This document shows, piece after piece, positions 51,452 through 60,767 of a DNA stretch of 64,000 nt (position 1 is its first letter; each line of letters starts with the position of its first letter). The notes beneath the pieces are model-generated. The model was given only the letters and a program-made list of their open reading frames with translations. It searched no databases and was not told the DNA's origin. The stretch comes from an uncultured Pelagibacteraceae bacterium. Lineage in GTDB: Bacteria > Pseudomonadota > Alphaproteobacteria > Pelagibacterales > Pelagibacteraceae. The stretch is from positions 142,805 to 206,804 of the forward strand of contig CACIRD010000002.1 in NCBI GenBank assembly GCA_902588965.1, written 5' to 3'. A program made the position numbers and the translations under genes.

Positions 51452-53884
51452 ATGAAATCTAAAGCTAAAGTAGTTGTTGTTGGTGGTGGAGTTGTTGGAG
51501 TAAGTGCTCTTTATCACTTAGCAAAAAAAGGGTGGTCAGATGTTGTTCTTGTAGAAAGAAAAGAACTAACTTCAGGATCAACCTGGCACGCTGCAGGCCT
51601 TCTACCATTATTTAACATGAGTTATTCAGTGGGACAACTTCATAAATATGCAGTCAATCTTTACAAGAATTTAGAGGAAGAGACAGGCAAGAATGTAGGC
51701 TTTAGTGTAGTCTCAAATATAAGATTAGCAAACAATAAAGATAGAATGGATGAGTATTTTCAATATGCTGGAGTTGCTCAAACAATTGGTGTTGATGTTA
51801 AATTTTTAACACCAGATCAAGTAAAAGAAATTTGGCCTTTATGCAATACATCAGATTTAGTTGGAGCTATTCAACATCCTGAAGATGGCTATATTCAGCC
51901 CGCAGATTTAACTCAAGCTTTAGCTACGGGTGCGAGAAATAGAGGTGCAGAAATTTATAGAAATACAACAGTGGTAGGAATTAAACAAACCAAAGAAGGT
52001 TGGGTCGTTGAAACTGATAAAGGAACTATTGAATGTGAACACATTATTTCATGCTCAGGAAACTTTGCAAGACAAACTGGAAAAATGGTAGGATTAGATA
52101 TACCTGTTATACCAGTTGAGCATCAATATATTGTGACTGAACCACATCCCGAAATTCAAAAAAGAAAAAAAGATGGTTTACCAGAAATGGGCGTACTAAG
52201 AGATAGTGATAGCAGATGGTACATGAGAGAAGAAGCAGGAGGTTTAATACTAGGACCTTATGAAGATGGAGCGCCTGCTTGTTATGTTAATGGACCATCA
52301 AAAGAATCTGAATATGAATTATTTCAAGAAGATCTTGATAGACTTGCACCACACATTGAAGGAGCGATACATAGAGTTCCTGCTTTCGGCGAAGTTGGAG
52401 TTAAAAAAGTTTATAATGGCGCTATTTGTTATACTCCAGATGGAAATCCTATTGTTGGACCCGCATGGGGTTTGAAAAACTTTTGGATTAATGAAGGTCA
52501 CAGTTTTGGTATAACAGCGGCTGGTGGGGCAGGCTGGCAATTAGCAGAATGGATAGTTGATGGAGAGCCAACAATTGATATGCTAGGGGTTGAACCTAGA
52601 AGATATGGTGATTACTGTTCAAAATCTTATTTAAAAGAAAAAAACGAAGAAGCTTATAGTCATGTCTTTATTACTCATTTTCCTGACGAAGAAAGACCTG
52701 CGGCCAGGCCATTAAGAACTGCACCATGTTATGAGAGAATGAAAAAACTAGGAGCTGTTTTTGGTCAAAAATTTGGATGGGAAAGACCGAATTTTTTTGC
52801 AACAGATGGGATGGAACAAAAAGATGACTGGTCTTTTAGGCGATCAAAGTGGTTTGAAGCAATTAAAAAAGAGTGCAAAAATGTAAAAGAAAACGTTGGA
52901 CTTTTAGATATGTCTGCTTTTGCAAAGTGTAGAATAAAAGGACCAAAGGCTGAAGAATTTTTAGATAAATTAGTTGCAAATAAATTACCAAAAAAAATAG
53001 GAAGAATAAATTTATGTCACGCTTTAAATACAAAAGGCGGTGTACATTCAGAGTTTACAATAATGCGGGAAGCAGAAAATAGTTTTTATTTAGTATCTGC
53101 AGGAGCATATCAAAGACTTGATCACGATTGGATATTAAAATGGATGCCAAATGATGGATCTGTTCAATTTGAAAACTTAACCAATAGCATAGGTGTTTTG
53201 GTTGTTTCAGGTCCTAAAGCTAGAGATTTAATGAAAAAAGTTTCTAAGGATGATTTTTCGAATGAGAACTTTAAATGGTTGAGTGCTAAAAATGTAGATG
53301 TAGGATATGCACCAGTAAATGCAATGAGAGTTAATTTTGTTGGAGAACTAGGCTGGGAACTACATCATCCAATTGAATATCAAAACCATATTTTTGATAA
53401 ATTGATGGAAGCTGGAAATGATCTAAATTTAAAACCTTATGGGATAAGAGCTATGAATAGCTTAAGAGTCGAAAAGTCCTATAAACTTGTTGGAACAGAG
53501 TTATCAATAGAATATTCTCCCTATGAAAGTGGCCTAGATAGATTTGTGCATCCAAATAAAGGAAAATTTATTGGATTAGAGGCTTTAAACAAATGGAGAG
53601 AAAAAGGATTTGACAATAAACTTATAACTCTGGAAATACATAATGTTACTGATGCTGATGTTTTAGGTAATAATCCGATTTATGAAAATGGAAAAGTAAT
53701 TGGAAGAGCAACAGGTGGTGATTTCGGTTTTAGACTCGGAAAATCAATTGCTTTGGGTATGGTAAAACCAGAACTTGCTAATATTGGACAAAAATTAAAA
53801 ATTGATATACTTGGAAAGATGCATGAGGCAACAATTATAGAAGAAAGTCCTTATGATTCAGAAAATAAACTATTGAGAGCATAA
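51452..53884 (+). CDS. Dimethylglycine/sarcosine dehydrogenase-type flavoprotein (second copy)
   Basis: An 810-residue FAD/GcvT two-domain enzyme. The FAD motif [18 protein letters not shown] is at about residues 6-23, the likely covalent-FAD histidine is in GSTWHAAGL near 46, and [11 protein letters not shown] near 76 closely resembles mammalian dimethylglycine dehydrogenase. The folate domain begins near residue 480 ([15 protein letters not shown]). It is directly followed, with a TAATG overlap, by etfB and etfA and then ETF-ubiquinone oxidoreductase. Reduced flavin from this enzyme would therefore pass to ETF. It differs from the protein at 26031-28436 in key motifs, so the two may act on different N-methylglycines. 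Confidence 0.9.
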   Translation: MKSKAKVVVVGGGVVGVSALYHLAKKGWSDVVLVERKELTSGSTWHAAGLLPLFNMSYSVGQLHKYAVNLYKNLEEETGKNVGFSVVSNIRLANNKDRMDEYFQYAGVAQTIGVDVKFLTPDQVKEIWPLCNTSDLVGAIQHPEDGYIQPADLTQALATGARNRGAEIYRNTTVVGIKQTKEGWVVETDKGTIECEHIISCSGNFARQTGKMVGLDIPVIPVEHQYIVTEPHPEIQKRKKDGLPEMGVLRDSDSRWYMREEAGGLILGPYEDGAPACYVNGPSKESEYELFQEDLDRLAPHIEGAIHRVPAFGEVGVKKVYNGAICYTPDGNPIVGPAWGLKNFWINEGHSFGITAAGGAGWQLAEWIVDGEPTIDMLGVEPRRYGDYCSKSYLKEKNEEAYSHVFITHFPDEERPAARPLRTAPCYERMKKLGAVFGQKFGWERPNFFATDGMEQKDDWSFRRSKWFEAIKKECKNVKENVGLLDMSAFAKCRIKGPKAEEFLDKLVANKLPKKIGRINLCHALNTKGGVHSEFTIMREAENSFYLVSAGAYQRLDHDWILKWMPNDGSVQFENLTNSIGVLVVSGPKARDLMKKVSKDDFSNENFKWLSAKNVDVGYAPVNAMRVNFVGELGWELHHPIEYQNHIFDKLMEAGNDLNLKPYGIRAMNSLRVEKSYKLVGTELSIEYSPYESGLDRFVHPNKGKFIGLEALNKWREKGFDNKLITLEIHNVTDADVLGNNPIYENGKVIGRATGGDFGFRLGKSIALGMVKPELANIGQKLKIDILGKMHEATIIEESPYDSENKLLRA

Positions 53885-54633
53885 TGAAAATTCTAGTAGC
53901 TGTTAAAAGAGTTATTGATTACAACGTTCAAGTGAGGGTTAAGGAGGATGGAAGTGGTGTTGTTACTGAAAATGTAAAAATGTCAACCAATCCTCCAGAT
54001 GACAATGCTATTGAGGAAGCTGTTAAAATTAAAGAGTCTGGAAAGGCGACAGAGATAGTTGCGATAACTATAGGAGAAGAAAAAGCTCAAGAGACAGTTA
54101 GAAAAGCTTTAGCTGTAGGTGCGGACAGAGGTATTTTAGTTAAAACTAATGGAGTAGTCGAGCCGCTTGCTGTAGCGAAAATTCTTAAAAAGATAGTAGA
54201 GAAAGAAAAACCAGACTTAGTATTTATGGGGAAACAAGCTATTGACGATGATTGTAACCAAACTGGCCAAATGCTGGCTGCTATCTTAAATTGGCCGCAA
54301 GCAACGTTCGCGTCTAAAATAAATGTAAAAGAAAAAACCCTAGAAGTAACAAGAGAAGTAGATGAAGGTCTCGAAACAATTGAGGTAAATATCCCATCAA
54401 TAATTACATGTGATTTGAGATTAAATGAACCAAGGTATGCATCATTACCTAATATTATGAAAGCAAAGAAAAAACCATTAGAACAAATAGATGCTTCAGA
54501 ATTAGGTATTGATACCAAGCCAAGAATCGAGCAAGTTAAAGTTGAAGAACCTCCTAAAAGAAAAGCAGGAATAAAAGTCGCGAATGTTGAAGAATTAGTA
54601 CAAAAATTAAAAAATGAGGCTAAAGTAATATAA
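53884..54633 (+). CDS. etfB: Electron transfer flavoprotein, beta subunit
   Basis: Accepts electrons from flavin dehydrogenases. 249 residues, standard length. [19 protein letters not shown] opens the protein; [16 protein letters not shown] near residue 37, [21 protein letters not shown] near 113-133 and the [20 protein letters not shown] recognition loop near 178-197 are the family signature. Start and stop overlap with both neighbours. Confidence 0.97.
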   Translation: MKILVAVKRVIDYNVQVRVKEDGSGVVTENVKMSTNPPDDNAIEEAVKIKESGKATEIVAITIGEEKAQETVRKALAVGADRGILVKTNGVVEPLAVAKILKKIVEKEKPDLVFMGKQAIDDDCNQTGQMLAAILNWPQATFASKINVKEKTLEVTREVDEGLETIEVNIPSIITCDLRLNEPRYASLPNIMKAKKKPLEQIDASELGIDTKPRIEQVKVEEPPKRKAGIKVANVEELVQKLKNEAKVI

Positions 54634-55586
54634 TGTCTGTTTTATTAATAGCTGAACACAACAATAAAGAAGTAAGACCATTCACTTACAATGCAATTAC
54701 TGCTGCCTCAAAAATTGACGAAGATTTACATGTTTTGGTAATTGGAAATAAAGCTGATGCAGTATCTAAGTCAATTTCTGAAGTTCCAAATGTTAAAAAA
54801 GTAATTCATGTGGATAATCCAATTTATGAAAATTATATAGCTGAAAATTTTACACCAGTAATTCTAAAGCAAGCTGAAAACCATTCACATATTATATGTT
54901 CAGCAAATACTTTTGGTAAAAACTTAATGCCTAGAGTTGCAGCTCTACTAGATACTTCGCAAGTAAGCGATATAATTAAAATAATTTCAAATGATACATT
55001 TTTGAGACCGATATATGCTGGAAATGCTTTTGCTACAGTTAAAAGTACAGATAAAAAAAAATGCATTACTATAAGACCTACCTCATTTGATCCTGCCCCT
55101 ACATCAGGAGGATCAGCAGAGATTTTAAAAGCTGAAAACTGTGATCAAACCACATTAACAAAATTTATTAAAAGAGAAGAAGTGAAATCTGACAGACCAG
55201 AACTTGGAACTGCTAGGATTGTAATCTCAGGTGGCAGAGGAATGCAAAATGCAGAAAATTTTAAACTTATTACAGCAATAGCAGATAAATTAAATGCAGC
55301 TATCGGCGCGTCTAGAGCTGCTGTTGATGCTGGTTATATTACAAATGAACATCAAGTTGGGCAAACAGGAAAGGTTGTAGTACCAGATTTATATATCGCA
55401 GTAGGAATATCAGGTGCGATACAACATCTAGCAGGCATGAAAGAAAGCAAAATAATAGTAGCGATCAATAAAGATGGCGAAGCACCTATATTTAGTGTTG
55501 CTGACTACGGTTTAGAAGCAGATTTGTTTGACGCACTTCCCAAGTTTCTTGAAGAATTGAACAAATTAAACACTATACAAAAATAA
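54633..55586 (+). CDS. etfA: Electron transfer flavoprotein, alpha subunit
   Basis: FAD-binding subunit of the ETF heterodimer, 317 residues. [14 protein letters not shown] near residue 193-206 and [25 protein letters not shown] near 227-251 form the FAD site. [19 protein letters not shown] near 256 is the C-terminal signature. It is translationally coupled to etfB and followed by ETF-ubiquinone oxidoreductase. Confidence 0.97.
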   Translation: MSVLLIAEHNNKEVRPFTYNAITAASKIDEDLHVLVIGNKADAVSKSISEVPNVKKVIHVDNPIYENYIAENFTPVILKQAENHSHIICSANTFGKNLMPRVAALLDTSQVSDIIKIISNDTFLRPIYAGNAFATVKSTDKKKCITIRPTSFDPAPTSGGSAEILKAENCDQTTLTKFIKREEVKSDRPELGTARIVISGGRGMQNAENFKLITAIADKLNAAIGASRAAVDAGYITNEHQVGQTGKVVVPDLYIAVGISGAIQHLAGMKESKIIVAINKDGEAPIFSVADYGLEADLFDALPKFLEELNKLNTIQK

Positions 55587-55610
55587 CAAATACTATTAAG
55601 AATTAAAATT

Positions 55611-57230
55611 ATGTCCAGAGAAGTAATGGAATACGACGTGGTGATCGTAGGCGGAGGACCTTCGGGATTATCCACAGCTATAAAATTAAAACAACTAAAA
55701 CCAGAAATCAATGTTTGCCTATTAGAAAAAGCATCTGAGATAGGAGCGCATATATTATCAGGCAATGTTTTTGAAACTAAAGCATTAGATGAGTTGTTCC
55801 CAAACTGGAAGGAACTTAAAGCACCTGTAAAAACAAAAGTATCAGAAGAGAAATTTTTGTTCTTAGGTAAAAAAAAATCTATAAGTTGGCCAACTTGGCT
55901 TTTGCCAAAAGTACAACAAAATCATAAAAATTACATAATAAGTCTCGCAAATTTATGTCGATGGCTAGCCGAACAGGCCGAAGCTATTGGTGTAGAAATA
56001 TTTCCAGGATTCCCTGCTAGTGAAATTTTATATAATGAAGATGGGTCAGTTAAAGGTGTAGCAACACAAGATATGGGGCTAGATAAAGATGGAAAACAAA
56101 AAGACAGTTATCAGCCAGGAATGGAATTACACGCAAAAGTTACAGTATTTGCAGAGGGATGTAGAGGACATTTAGGTAAAGAATTAATTAAAAAATTCTC
56201 ACTTGATGAAGGTAAAAGCCCCCAACAATATGGAATAGGTTTTAAGGAGATTTGGGAAATTAAAGAGGAAAATCATAAAGAGGGACTAGTGATGCACACT
56301 GCGGGATGGCCTTTGGACAACAAAACTTATGGTGGAAGTTTTATGTATCACGCTGAAAATAAACAAGTTTTTTTAGGATATGTGATTGGTTTAGATTATC
56401 AAAATCCTTACCTTTCACCTTTCGATGAATTTCAAAGGTTTAAAACTCATACTGAAATAAAAAAAATTATTGAAGGTGGTAAAAGGATTTCTTATGGTGC
56501 AAGAGCTTTAATCGAAGGGGGCTTACAGAGTCTTCCAAAAATGTATATGCCTGGTGCATTATTAATTGGTTGTGACGCAGGTACATTAAATATGCCAAAG
56601 ATAAAAGGATCTCACACTGCTATGAAGAGTGGTATGATTGCAGCTGAAACGATAGTAGAGCATATAAATAAAAATAAAAATTTGTCATTATACGAAGAAA
56701 ATTTTGAAAAGAGTTGGGTATATGAAGAATTATATGCAGCAAGAAATGTTAAACCTAGTTTTAGTTGGGGATTAATTCTTGGTATTATCTTTACGGGAAT
56801 AGATCAAATATTATTTCGAGGAAAGTTACCATTTACTTTAAAACATAGGCATGGTGACCACGAGACGTTAAAGCCAGCAAATAAAATGCCTAAAATTGAA
56901 TATCCAAAACCAGACAATGTTATTACATTTGACAAAACCAGCTCTGTTTATTTAACTGGCACAAATCATACTGAAAACCAACCTGTGCACCTAAAATTAA
57001 AAGATAAAGAACTACCTATTAATTTTACTTTAGAAAAATTTGACGAACCAGCACAAAGATATTGTCCAGTAGGTGTATACGAGGTTCAAACAGAAAATGA
57101 AGTGAAAAAATTTGTAATTAATTCACAAAATTGTATTCATTGTAAAACTTGCGATATAAAAGAGCCTTCTCAAAATATTACCTGGGTAACTCCAGAAGGT
57201 GGAGGTGGACCTAAGTATGGAAACATGTAA
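55611..57230 (+). CDS. Electron transfer flavoprotein-ubiquinone oxidoreductase
   Basis: Membrane-associated FAD/4Fe-4S enzyme that delivers electrons from ETF to ubiquinone, 539 residues, full length. VVIVGGGPSGLSTAIKL near residue 10-26 binds FAD; EKASEIGAHILSGNV near 39-53 and IGCDAGTLNMPKIKGSH near 320 are family blocks. Cluster ligands are in RYCPVGVYE, NCIHCKTCDIKEPSQNI near the C-terminus. With etfBA and the DMGDH-type gene immediately upstream it forms a complete electron-transfer path for N-methyl oxidation. A second in-frame Met lies five residues in. Confidence 0.96.
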   Translation: MSREVMEYDVVIVGGGPSGLSTAIKLKQLKPEINVCLLEKASEIGAHILSGNVFETKALDELFPNWKELKAPVKTKVSEEKFLFLGKKKSISWPTWLLPKVQQNHKNYIISLANLCRWLAEQAEAIGVEIFPGFPASEILYNEDGSVKGVATQDMGLDKDGKQKDSYQPGMELHAKVTVFAEGCRGHLGKELIKKFSLDEGKSPQQYGIGFKEIWEIKEENHKEGLVMHTAGWPLDNKTYGGSFMYHAENKQVFLGYVIGLDYQNPYLSPFDEFQRFKTHTEIKKIIEGGKRISYGARALIEGGLQSLPKMYMPGALLIGCDAGTLNMPKIKGSHTAMKSGMIAAETIVEHINKNKNLSLYEENFEKSWVYEELYAARNVKPSFSWGLILGIIFTGIDQILFRGKLPFTLKHRHGDHETLKPANKMPKIEYPKPDNVITFDKTSSVYLTGTNHTENQPVHLKLKDKELPINFTLEKFDEPAQRYCPVGVYEVQTENEVKKFVINSQNCIHCKTCDIKEPSQNITWVTPEGGGGPKYGNM

Positions 57231-57605
57231 TTAAGAAAGGTCTATTGCAAATTTTTTTAAAGTTTCAATAGAAACTAATTTTAGTGTATTTTCATGTGTT
57301 CTTTTTAAATATATCGGACAACCTTTTCCGGCCTTAATTGCTCTAGCTACCCAACTTGCACATACACACCAGCGATCTCCATCTTTAAGTCCAAGAAAAC
57401 CAAATTCAGGATGAGGAGTTATTAAATCATTTCCTGATTCTTTACACCAATTTAAAAAATCATCACTCACTTTAACACAAACTGTGTGAAGACCTTTGTC
57501 GTTTTCATCAGTATTACAACATCCGTCTCTAAACCAGCCTGTAAGTGGATCTTTAGAACATTCCTCTAAATCTTCACCAAGAACATTTTTTTGTTTGCTA
57601 TCCAT
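57231..57605 (-). CDS. DUF2237 family protein
   Basis: A 124-residue Cys-rich protein matching DUF2237. NVLGEDLEECSKDPLTGWFRDGCC near residues 7-30 is the signature, followed by GLHTVCVKVSDDFL near 38 and FLGLKDGDRWCVCASWVARA near 70-89. Biochemical function unknown. It abuts the ETF-QO gene convergently and overlaps hisI by one base on the same strand. Confidence 0.9.
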   Translation of the reverse strand: MDSKQKNVLGEDLEECSKDPLTGWFRDGCCNTDENDKGLHTVCVKVSDDFLNWCKESGNDLITPHPEFGFLGLKDGDRWCVCASWVARAIKAGKGCPIYLKRTHENTLKLVSIETLKKFAIDLS

Positions 57606-58072
57606 TAAATTTTAGTTGGATTTGGCTGACCTTTATAAACTTTGTCAGGATCAAATTTCTTTTCTTTTTCTTCAAACTTAATCTTAATATTTCTTCCATT
57701 TTCAATTTTACCAATAGGCACTGATCTATAAAAACATGATCTATAACCAACATGACAACTAGCTCCATTTCCAATATCCACTCTTAACCAAATAGAATCT
57801 TGATCATCATCTACTCTAATTTCTATTATTTTTTGAACAAATCCGCTTGTACTTCCTTTATGCCAAATTTGTTTTCTTGATCTACTCCAATAGTGAGCTT
57901 CACCAGTTTCTATTGTTAATTTCAAAGCTTCAGTATTCATGTGGCCATGCATTAAAACTTCTTTTGTTTTAGCGCATGTTGTCACAACAGGTATTAACCC
58001 ATCATTATCGAACCTAGGTGATAATAAGGTTCCTTCCTCTATTTCAGTGACATTTTCTCTTTTTTTAAACAT
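57605..58072 (-). CDS. hisI: Phosphoribosyl-AMP cyclohydrolase
   Basis: Histidine biosynthesis step that opens the purine ring of phosphoribosyl-AMP. 155 residues, with HGHMNTEALKLTIETGEAHYWSRSR near residues 42-66, IWHKGSTSGFVQ near 69-80, and GASCHVGYRSCFYRSV near 103-118 carrying metal-binding cysteines. The start is separated by 76 bases from divergent folE. It heads a two-gene unit with DUF2237. Confidence 0.95.
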   Translation of the reverse strand: MFKKRENVTEIEEGTLLSPRFDNDGLIPVVTTCAKTKEVLMHGHMNTEALKLTIETGEAHYWSRSRKQIWHKGSTSGFVQKIIEIRVDDDQDSIWLRVDIGNGASCHVGYRSCFYRSVPIGKIENGRNIKIKFEEKEKKFDPDKVYKGQPNPTKI

Positions 58073-58148
58073 ACCCTGACATTATGTAACATATTCACAG
58101 ATATATTAAATATTTTAAAAATTAGGATTTATATATATAACAACTACG

Positions 58149-58754
58149 ATGAAATTAGTTAAAAACGAAAATAACAAGAATTTAGAAAATAAAGTCTCAG
58201 ATAAAGAAGCAGAAGAGGCGTTTATCAAGATATTAAAATGGATTGGTGAAGATCCGTCAAGAGAAGGATTATTAGAAACTCCCAAGAGAGTAACTAAAGC
58301 ATTCAAAGAATATTTCAAAGGATATGCCGATGATCCAAAAAAGGTTCTTGAAAAAACTTTTGGAGATGTTGAGGGATATGATGATATGGTTATACAAAAA
58401 AACATATCAGTACATAGTCATTGTGAACATCATATGGCACCTATAATAGGCGTGGCACATGTGGCTTACATACCCAATGAAAGAGTTGTAGGTTTAAGTA
58501 AACTCGCAAGGGTTGTAGAAATTTTTTCAAAAAGGCTCCAAACTCAAGAAAGACTTACAATGCAAATAGCCACAACAATTATGGATGCATTGGATGCGAA
58601 AGGAGTGGCTGTTTCTATTGATTCTACTCATCAATGTATGACTATGAGGGGTATAAAAAAAGAGCAAGCAACAACAGTTACAAATTATTATTTAGGCAAA
58701 TTCAAAGAAGACTTAAGTTACCAAAATAGATATTTAAGATTTATAAGCAAATAA
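58149..58754 (+). CDS. folE: GTP cyclohydrolase I
   Basis: First enzyme of tetrahydrofolate synthesis, converting GTP to dihydroneopterin triphosphate, 201 residues. SREGLLETPKRVTKAFKEYF near residues 37-56, the zinc-binding HSHCEHHMAPIIG near 94-106 and STHQCMTMRGI near 158-168 are complete. The presence of folate synthesis here is consistent with the folate-heavy gene set. It stands as a single gene divergent from hisI and 21 bases before acuI. Confidence 0.97.
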   Translation: MKLVKNENNKNLENKVSDKEAEEAFIKILKWIGEDPSREGLLETPKRVTKAFKEYFKGYADDPKKVLEKTFGDVEGYDDMVIQKNISVHSHCEHHMAPIIGVAHVAYIPNERVVGLSKLARVVEIFSKRLQTQERLTMQIATTIMDALDAKGVAVSIDSTHQCMTMRGIKKEQATTVTNYYLGKFKEDLSYQNRYLRFISK

Positions 58755-58775
58755 ATATCTGTATAATCAAATTAA

Positions 58776-59777
58776 ATGTCTGCAAATTTTAAAGCTATAG
58801 TTATTAATCAAGATGGTGAAAATTTCAAAAGAGGAGTTCAATCAGTAGATAGAGAGTTTTTAAAACATGGAAATGTTTTAGTTAAAGTAGATTATTCTAC
58901 ACTAAACTATAAAGATGCCCTTATACTAAAAAATGGAGCAAGATTAGTCAAAGAATTTCCACATATTCCAGGAATAGACTTTTCGGGAAAAGTTGTAGAG
59001 AGTCAGAATGAAAATTTTAAAGAGGGTGATGAGATTATTTCAACAGGCTGGAGGGTTGGCGAAATATATTTCGGTGGTTATTCACAATATGCAAAAGTAA
59101 ATGCAGATTTTTTAGTTAAGAAACCAAAAAATATTACAACAAGGCAAGCAATGATGTTGGGAACTGCAGGTCTTACAGCTATCCAATGTGCATTTACAAC
59201 AAAACAAACTAGAGAAGTATTATTACTTGGCGAAAAGGTAAATGACGTAGTCGTGACTGGGGCCTCTGGAGGTGTTGGAAGTATTGCAGTCATGATGTTA
59301 AGTAAAATGGGTTGTAACGTAACCGCGGTAACTACAAAACCAAATGAAGATTATCTTAAATCTATCGGAGCCAAAAATGTAGTTAAATCAAGCGATTTAG
59401 ACAAAGATTCAAGGCCTTTAGACAAAGGTTTATATGATGGAGCAGTTGACACAGTTGGTGGAAATATTTTAGCAAATATTTTATCACATATTAAACCAAA
59501 TGGAATAGTGGCTGCTTGCGGAAATGCATCAAGTATAAAACTTAATACTACAGTTATGCCATTTATTATAAGAGGTGTAAAACTTTGGGGAATTGACTCT
59601 GTAAGTGTGTCTACTAAAAGAAGAGAGTTTCTTTGGGACGAGGCATCTAAACTAGTAGATTTTGAACTTTTAAATAAATCTATAAAAGAAATAAGTTTAG
59701 AACAACTTCTAGAGGAATATCCAAAAATGCTTGAAGGAAAAACTTCAGGAAGATACATAGTGAATTTAAATAAATAA
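58776..59777 (+). CDS. acuI: Acrylyl-CoA reductase-type zinc-independent alcohol dehydrogenase (AcuI/YhdH)
   Basis: NADPH-dependent MDR-family reductase, 333 residues. DYSTLNYKDALILKNGARLV near residues 39-58, IPGIDFSGKVVES near 65-77, GWRVGEIYFGGYSQYAKV near 90-107 and the cofactor motif VTGASGGVGSIAVMML near 160-175 match AcuI/YhdH. It reduces acryloyl-CoA to propionyl-CoA, detoxifying DMSP-derived acrylate. Together with the DddP-like protein at 30246-31481 it would allow use of DMSP carbon. Its stop overlaps the LysR regulator start by one base. Confidence 0.88.
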   Translation: MSANFKAIVINQDGENFKRGVQSVDREFLKHGNVLVKVDYSTLNYKDALILKNGARLVKEFPHIPGIDFSGKVVESQNENFKEGDEIISTGWRVGEIYFGGYSQYAKVNADFLVKKPKNITTRQAMMLGTAGLTAIQCAFTTKQTREVLLLGEKVNDVVVTGASGGVGSIAVMMLSKMGCNVTAVTTKPNEDYLKSIGAKNVVKSSDLDKDSRPLDKGLYDGAVDTVGGNILANILSHIKPNGIVAACGNASSIKLNTTVMPFIIRGVKLWGIDSVSVSTKRREFLWDEASKLVDFELLNKSIKEISLEQLLEEYPKMLEGKTSGRYIVNLNK

Positions 59778-60667
59778 TGGATTGGGACAAGCTAAAAATA
59801 TTCCATGCCGTGGCAGAAGCGGGCAGTTTTACTAGCGCGACTGTAAATCTTAATTTGAGCCAATCAGCAATAAGTAGACAAATTCAATCGTTAGAGGACG
59901 AATTAAAAGTAAAATTATTTGAAAGACATGCTAGGGGTTTGACTTTGACTGAACATGGCGATTACGTTTATAAAACAGCTCATGAAGTAATCACAAAGTT
60001 AAAAGATGTAGAAACCTCTTTAGGTGATCAAAAGAATAAACCAACAGGAAAATTAACAATTACAACAGTAAGAAGTTTTGGAACTCACTGGTTAACCCCT
60101 AGAATACAAGAGTTTATGCAATTAAACCCAGAAATTGAAGTTGAGTTAATATTTGATGATAAAGAGTTGGATTTAAGTACAAGACAGGCAGATATAGGTA
60201 TTTTTATGAGAAGACCCAAGCAACTCAACTATATTCAAAAGAAATTAATTGATATCAATTATCACATTTATGGATCAAATAAATATCTTGAAAAATATGG
60301 AATGCCTAAAACTGCAAATGATTTAAATAAACACAGATTTATATCATTTGGAAAAGGTGCTCCGTCGCCAGTTTATAATCCTGATTGGGCCTTAAAAATT
60401 GGAATGAAAGAAAATAAAAAAAGAAAATCAGTAATGAAAGTTAACAGTGTTATGGGGCTTTTATTAGCTGTTGAAAGTGGCGTTGGATTAGCTGCACTTC
60501 CGGACTATTTAAGCTATAAATCAAAGAACATAATTAAAGTATTGCCTAAAGTAGAAGGTCCAATTACAGAAGCTCACTTTGTTTATCCTCAATCAATGAA
60601 AAACGTTGCTAGAGTTCAAGCTTTTCGTAATTTTTTATATAGTAAAATATCCGAGTGGGAGTTCTAA
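59777..60667 (+). CDS. LysR-type transcriptional regulator
   Basis: A 296-residue regulator with an N-terminal helix-turn-helix (LKIFHAVAEAGSFTSATVNLN and LSQSAISRQIQSLEDELKVKLF, about residues 5-48) and an effector-binding domain. GKLTITTVRSFGTHWLTPRI near 96-115 is the start of the substrate-binding fold. The gene overlaps acuI by one base, so it may control acuI or acrylate response. Such co-directional coupling is unusual for LysR genes, which are commonly divergent. Confidence 0.9.
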   Translation: MDWDKLKIFHAVAEAGSFTSATVNLNLSQSAISRQIQSLEDELKVKLFERHARGLTLTEHGDYVYKTAHEVITKLKDVETSLGDQKNKPTGKLTITTVRSFGTHWLTPRIQEFMQLNPEIEVELIFDDKELDLSTRQADIGIFMRRPKQLNYIQKKLIDINYHIYGSNKYLEKYGMPKTANDLNKHRFISFGKGAPSPVYNPDWALKIGMKENKKRKSVMKVNSVMGLLLAVESGVGLAALPDYLSYKSKNIIKVLPKVEGPITEAHFVYPQSMKNVARVQAFRNFLYSKISEWEF

Positions 60668-60694
60668 AACCTACTAATCAAGTGCGTCATTATT

Positions 60695-60735
60695 GCAATT
60701 GATAATCATTATCATTGAGAATAGTTATCATTATT
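60695..60735 (+). promoter_or_regulatory. Tandem Fur-box-like operators upstream of the iron transporter
   Basis: Two 19-base sites lie in the 100-base gap before the iron-binding-protein gene. The first, 60695-60713, matches 16 of 19 positions of the Fur consensus GATAATGATAATCATTATC. The second, 60717-60735, matches 14 of 19. They end 32 bases before the start codon. Repression by an iron-responsive Fur-family regulator is the natural reading. Part of the match may reflect AT richness. Confidence 0.75.
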
Positions 60736-60767
60736 AACTAAAATAAAGATAAAAAGGGTCGTTAATC

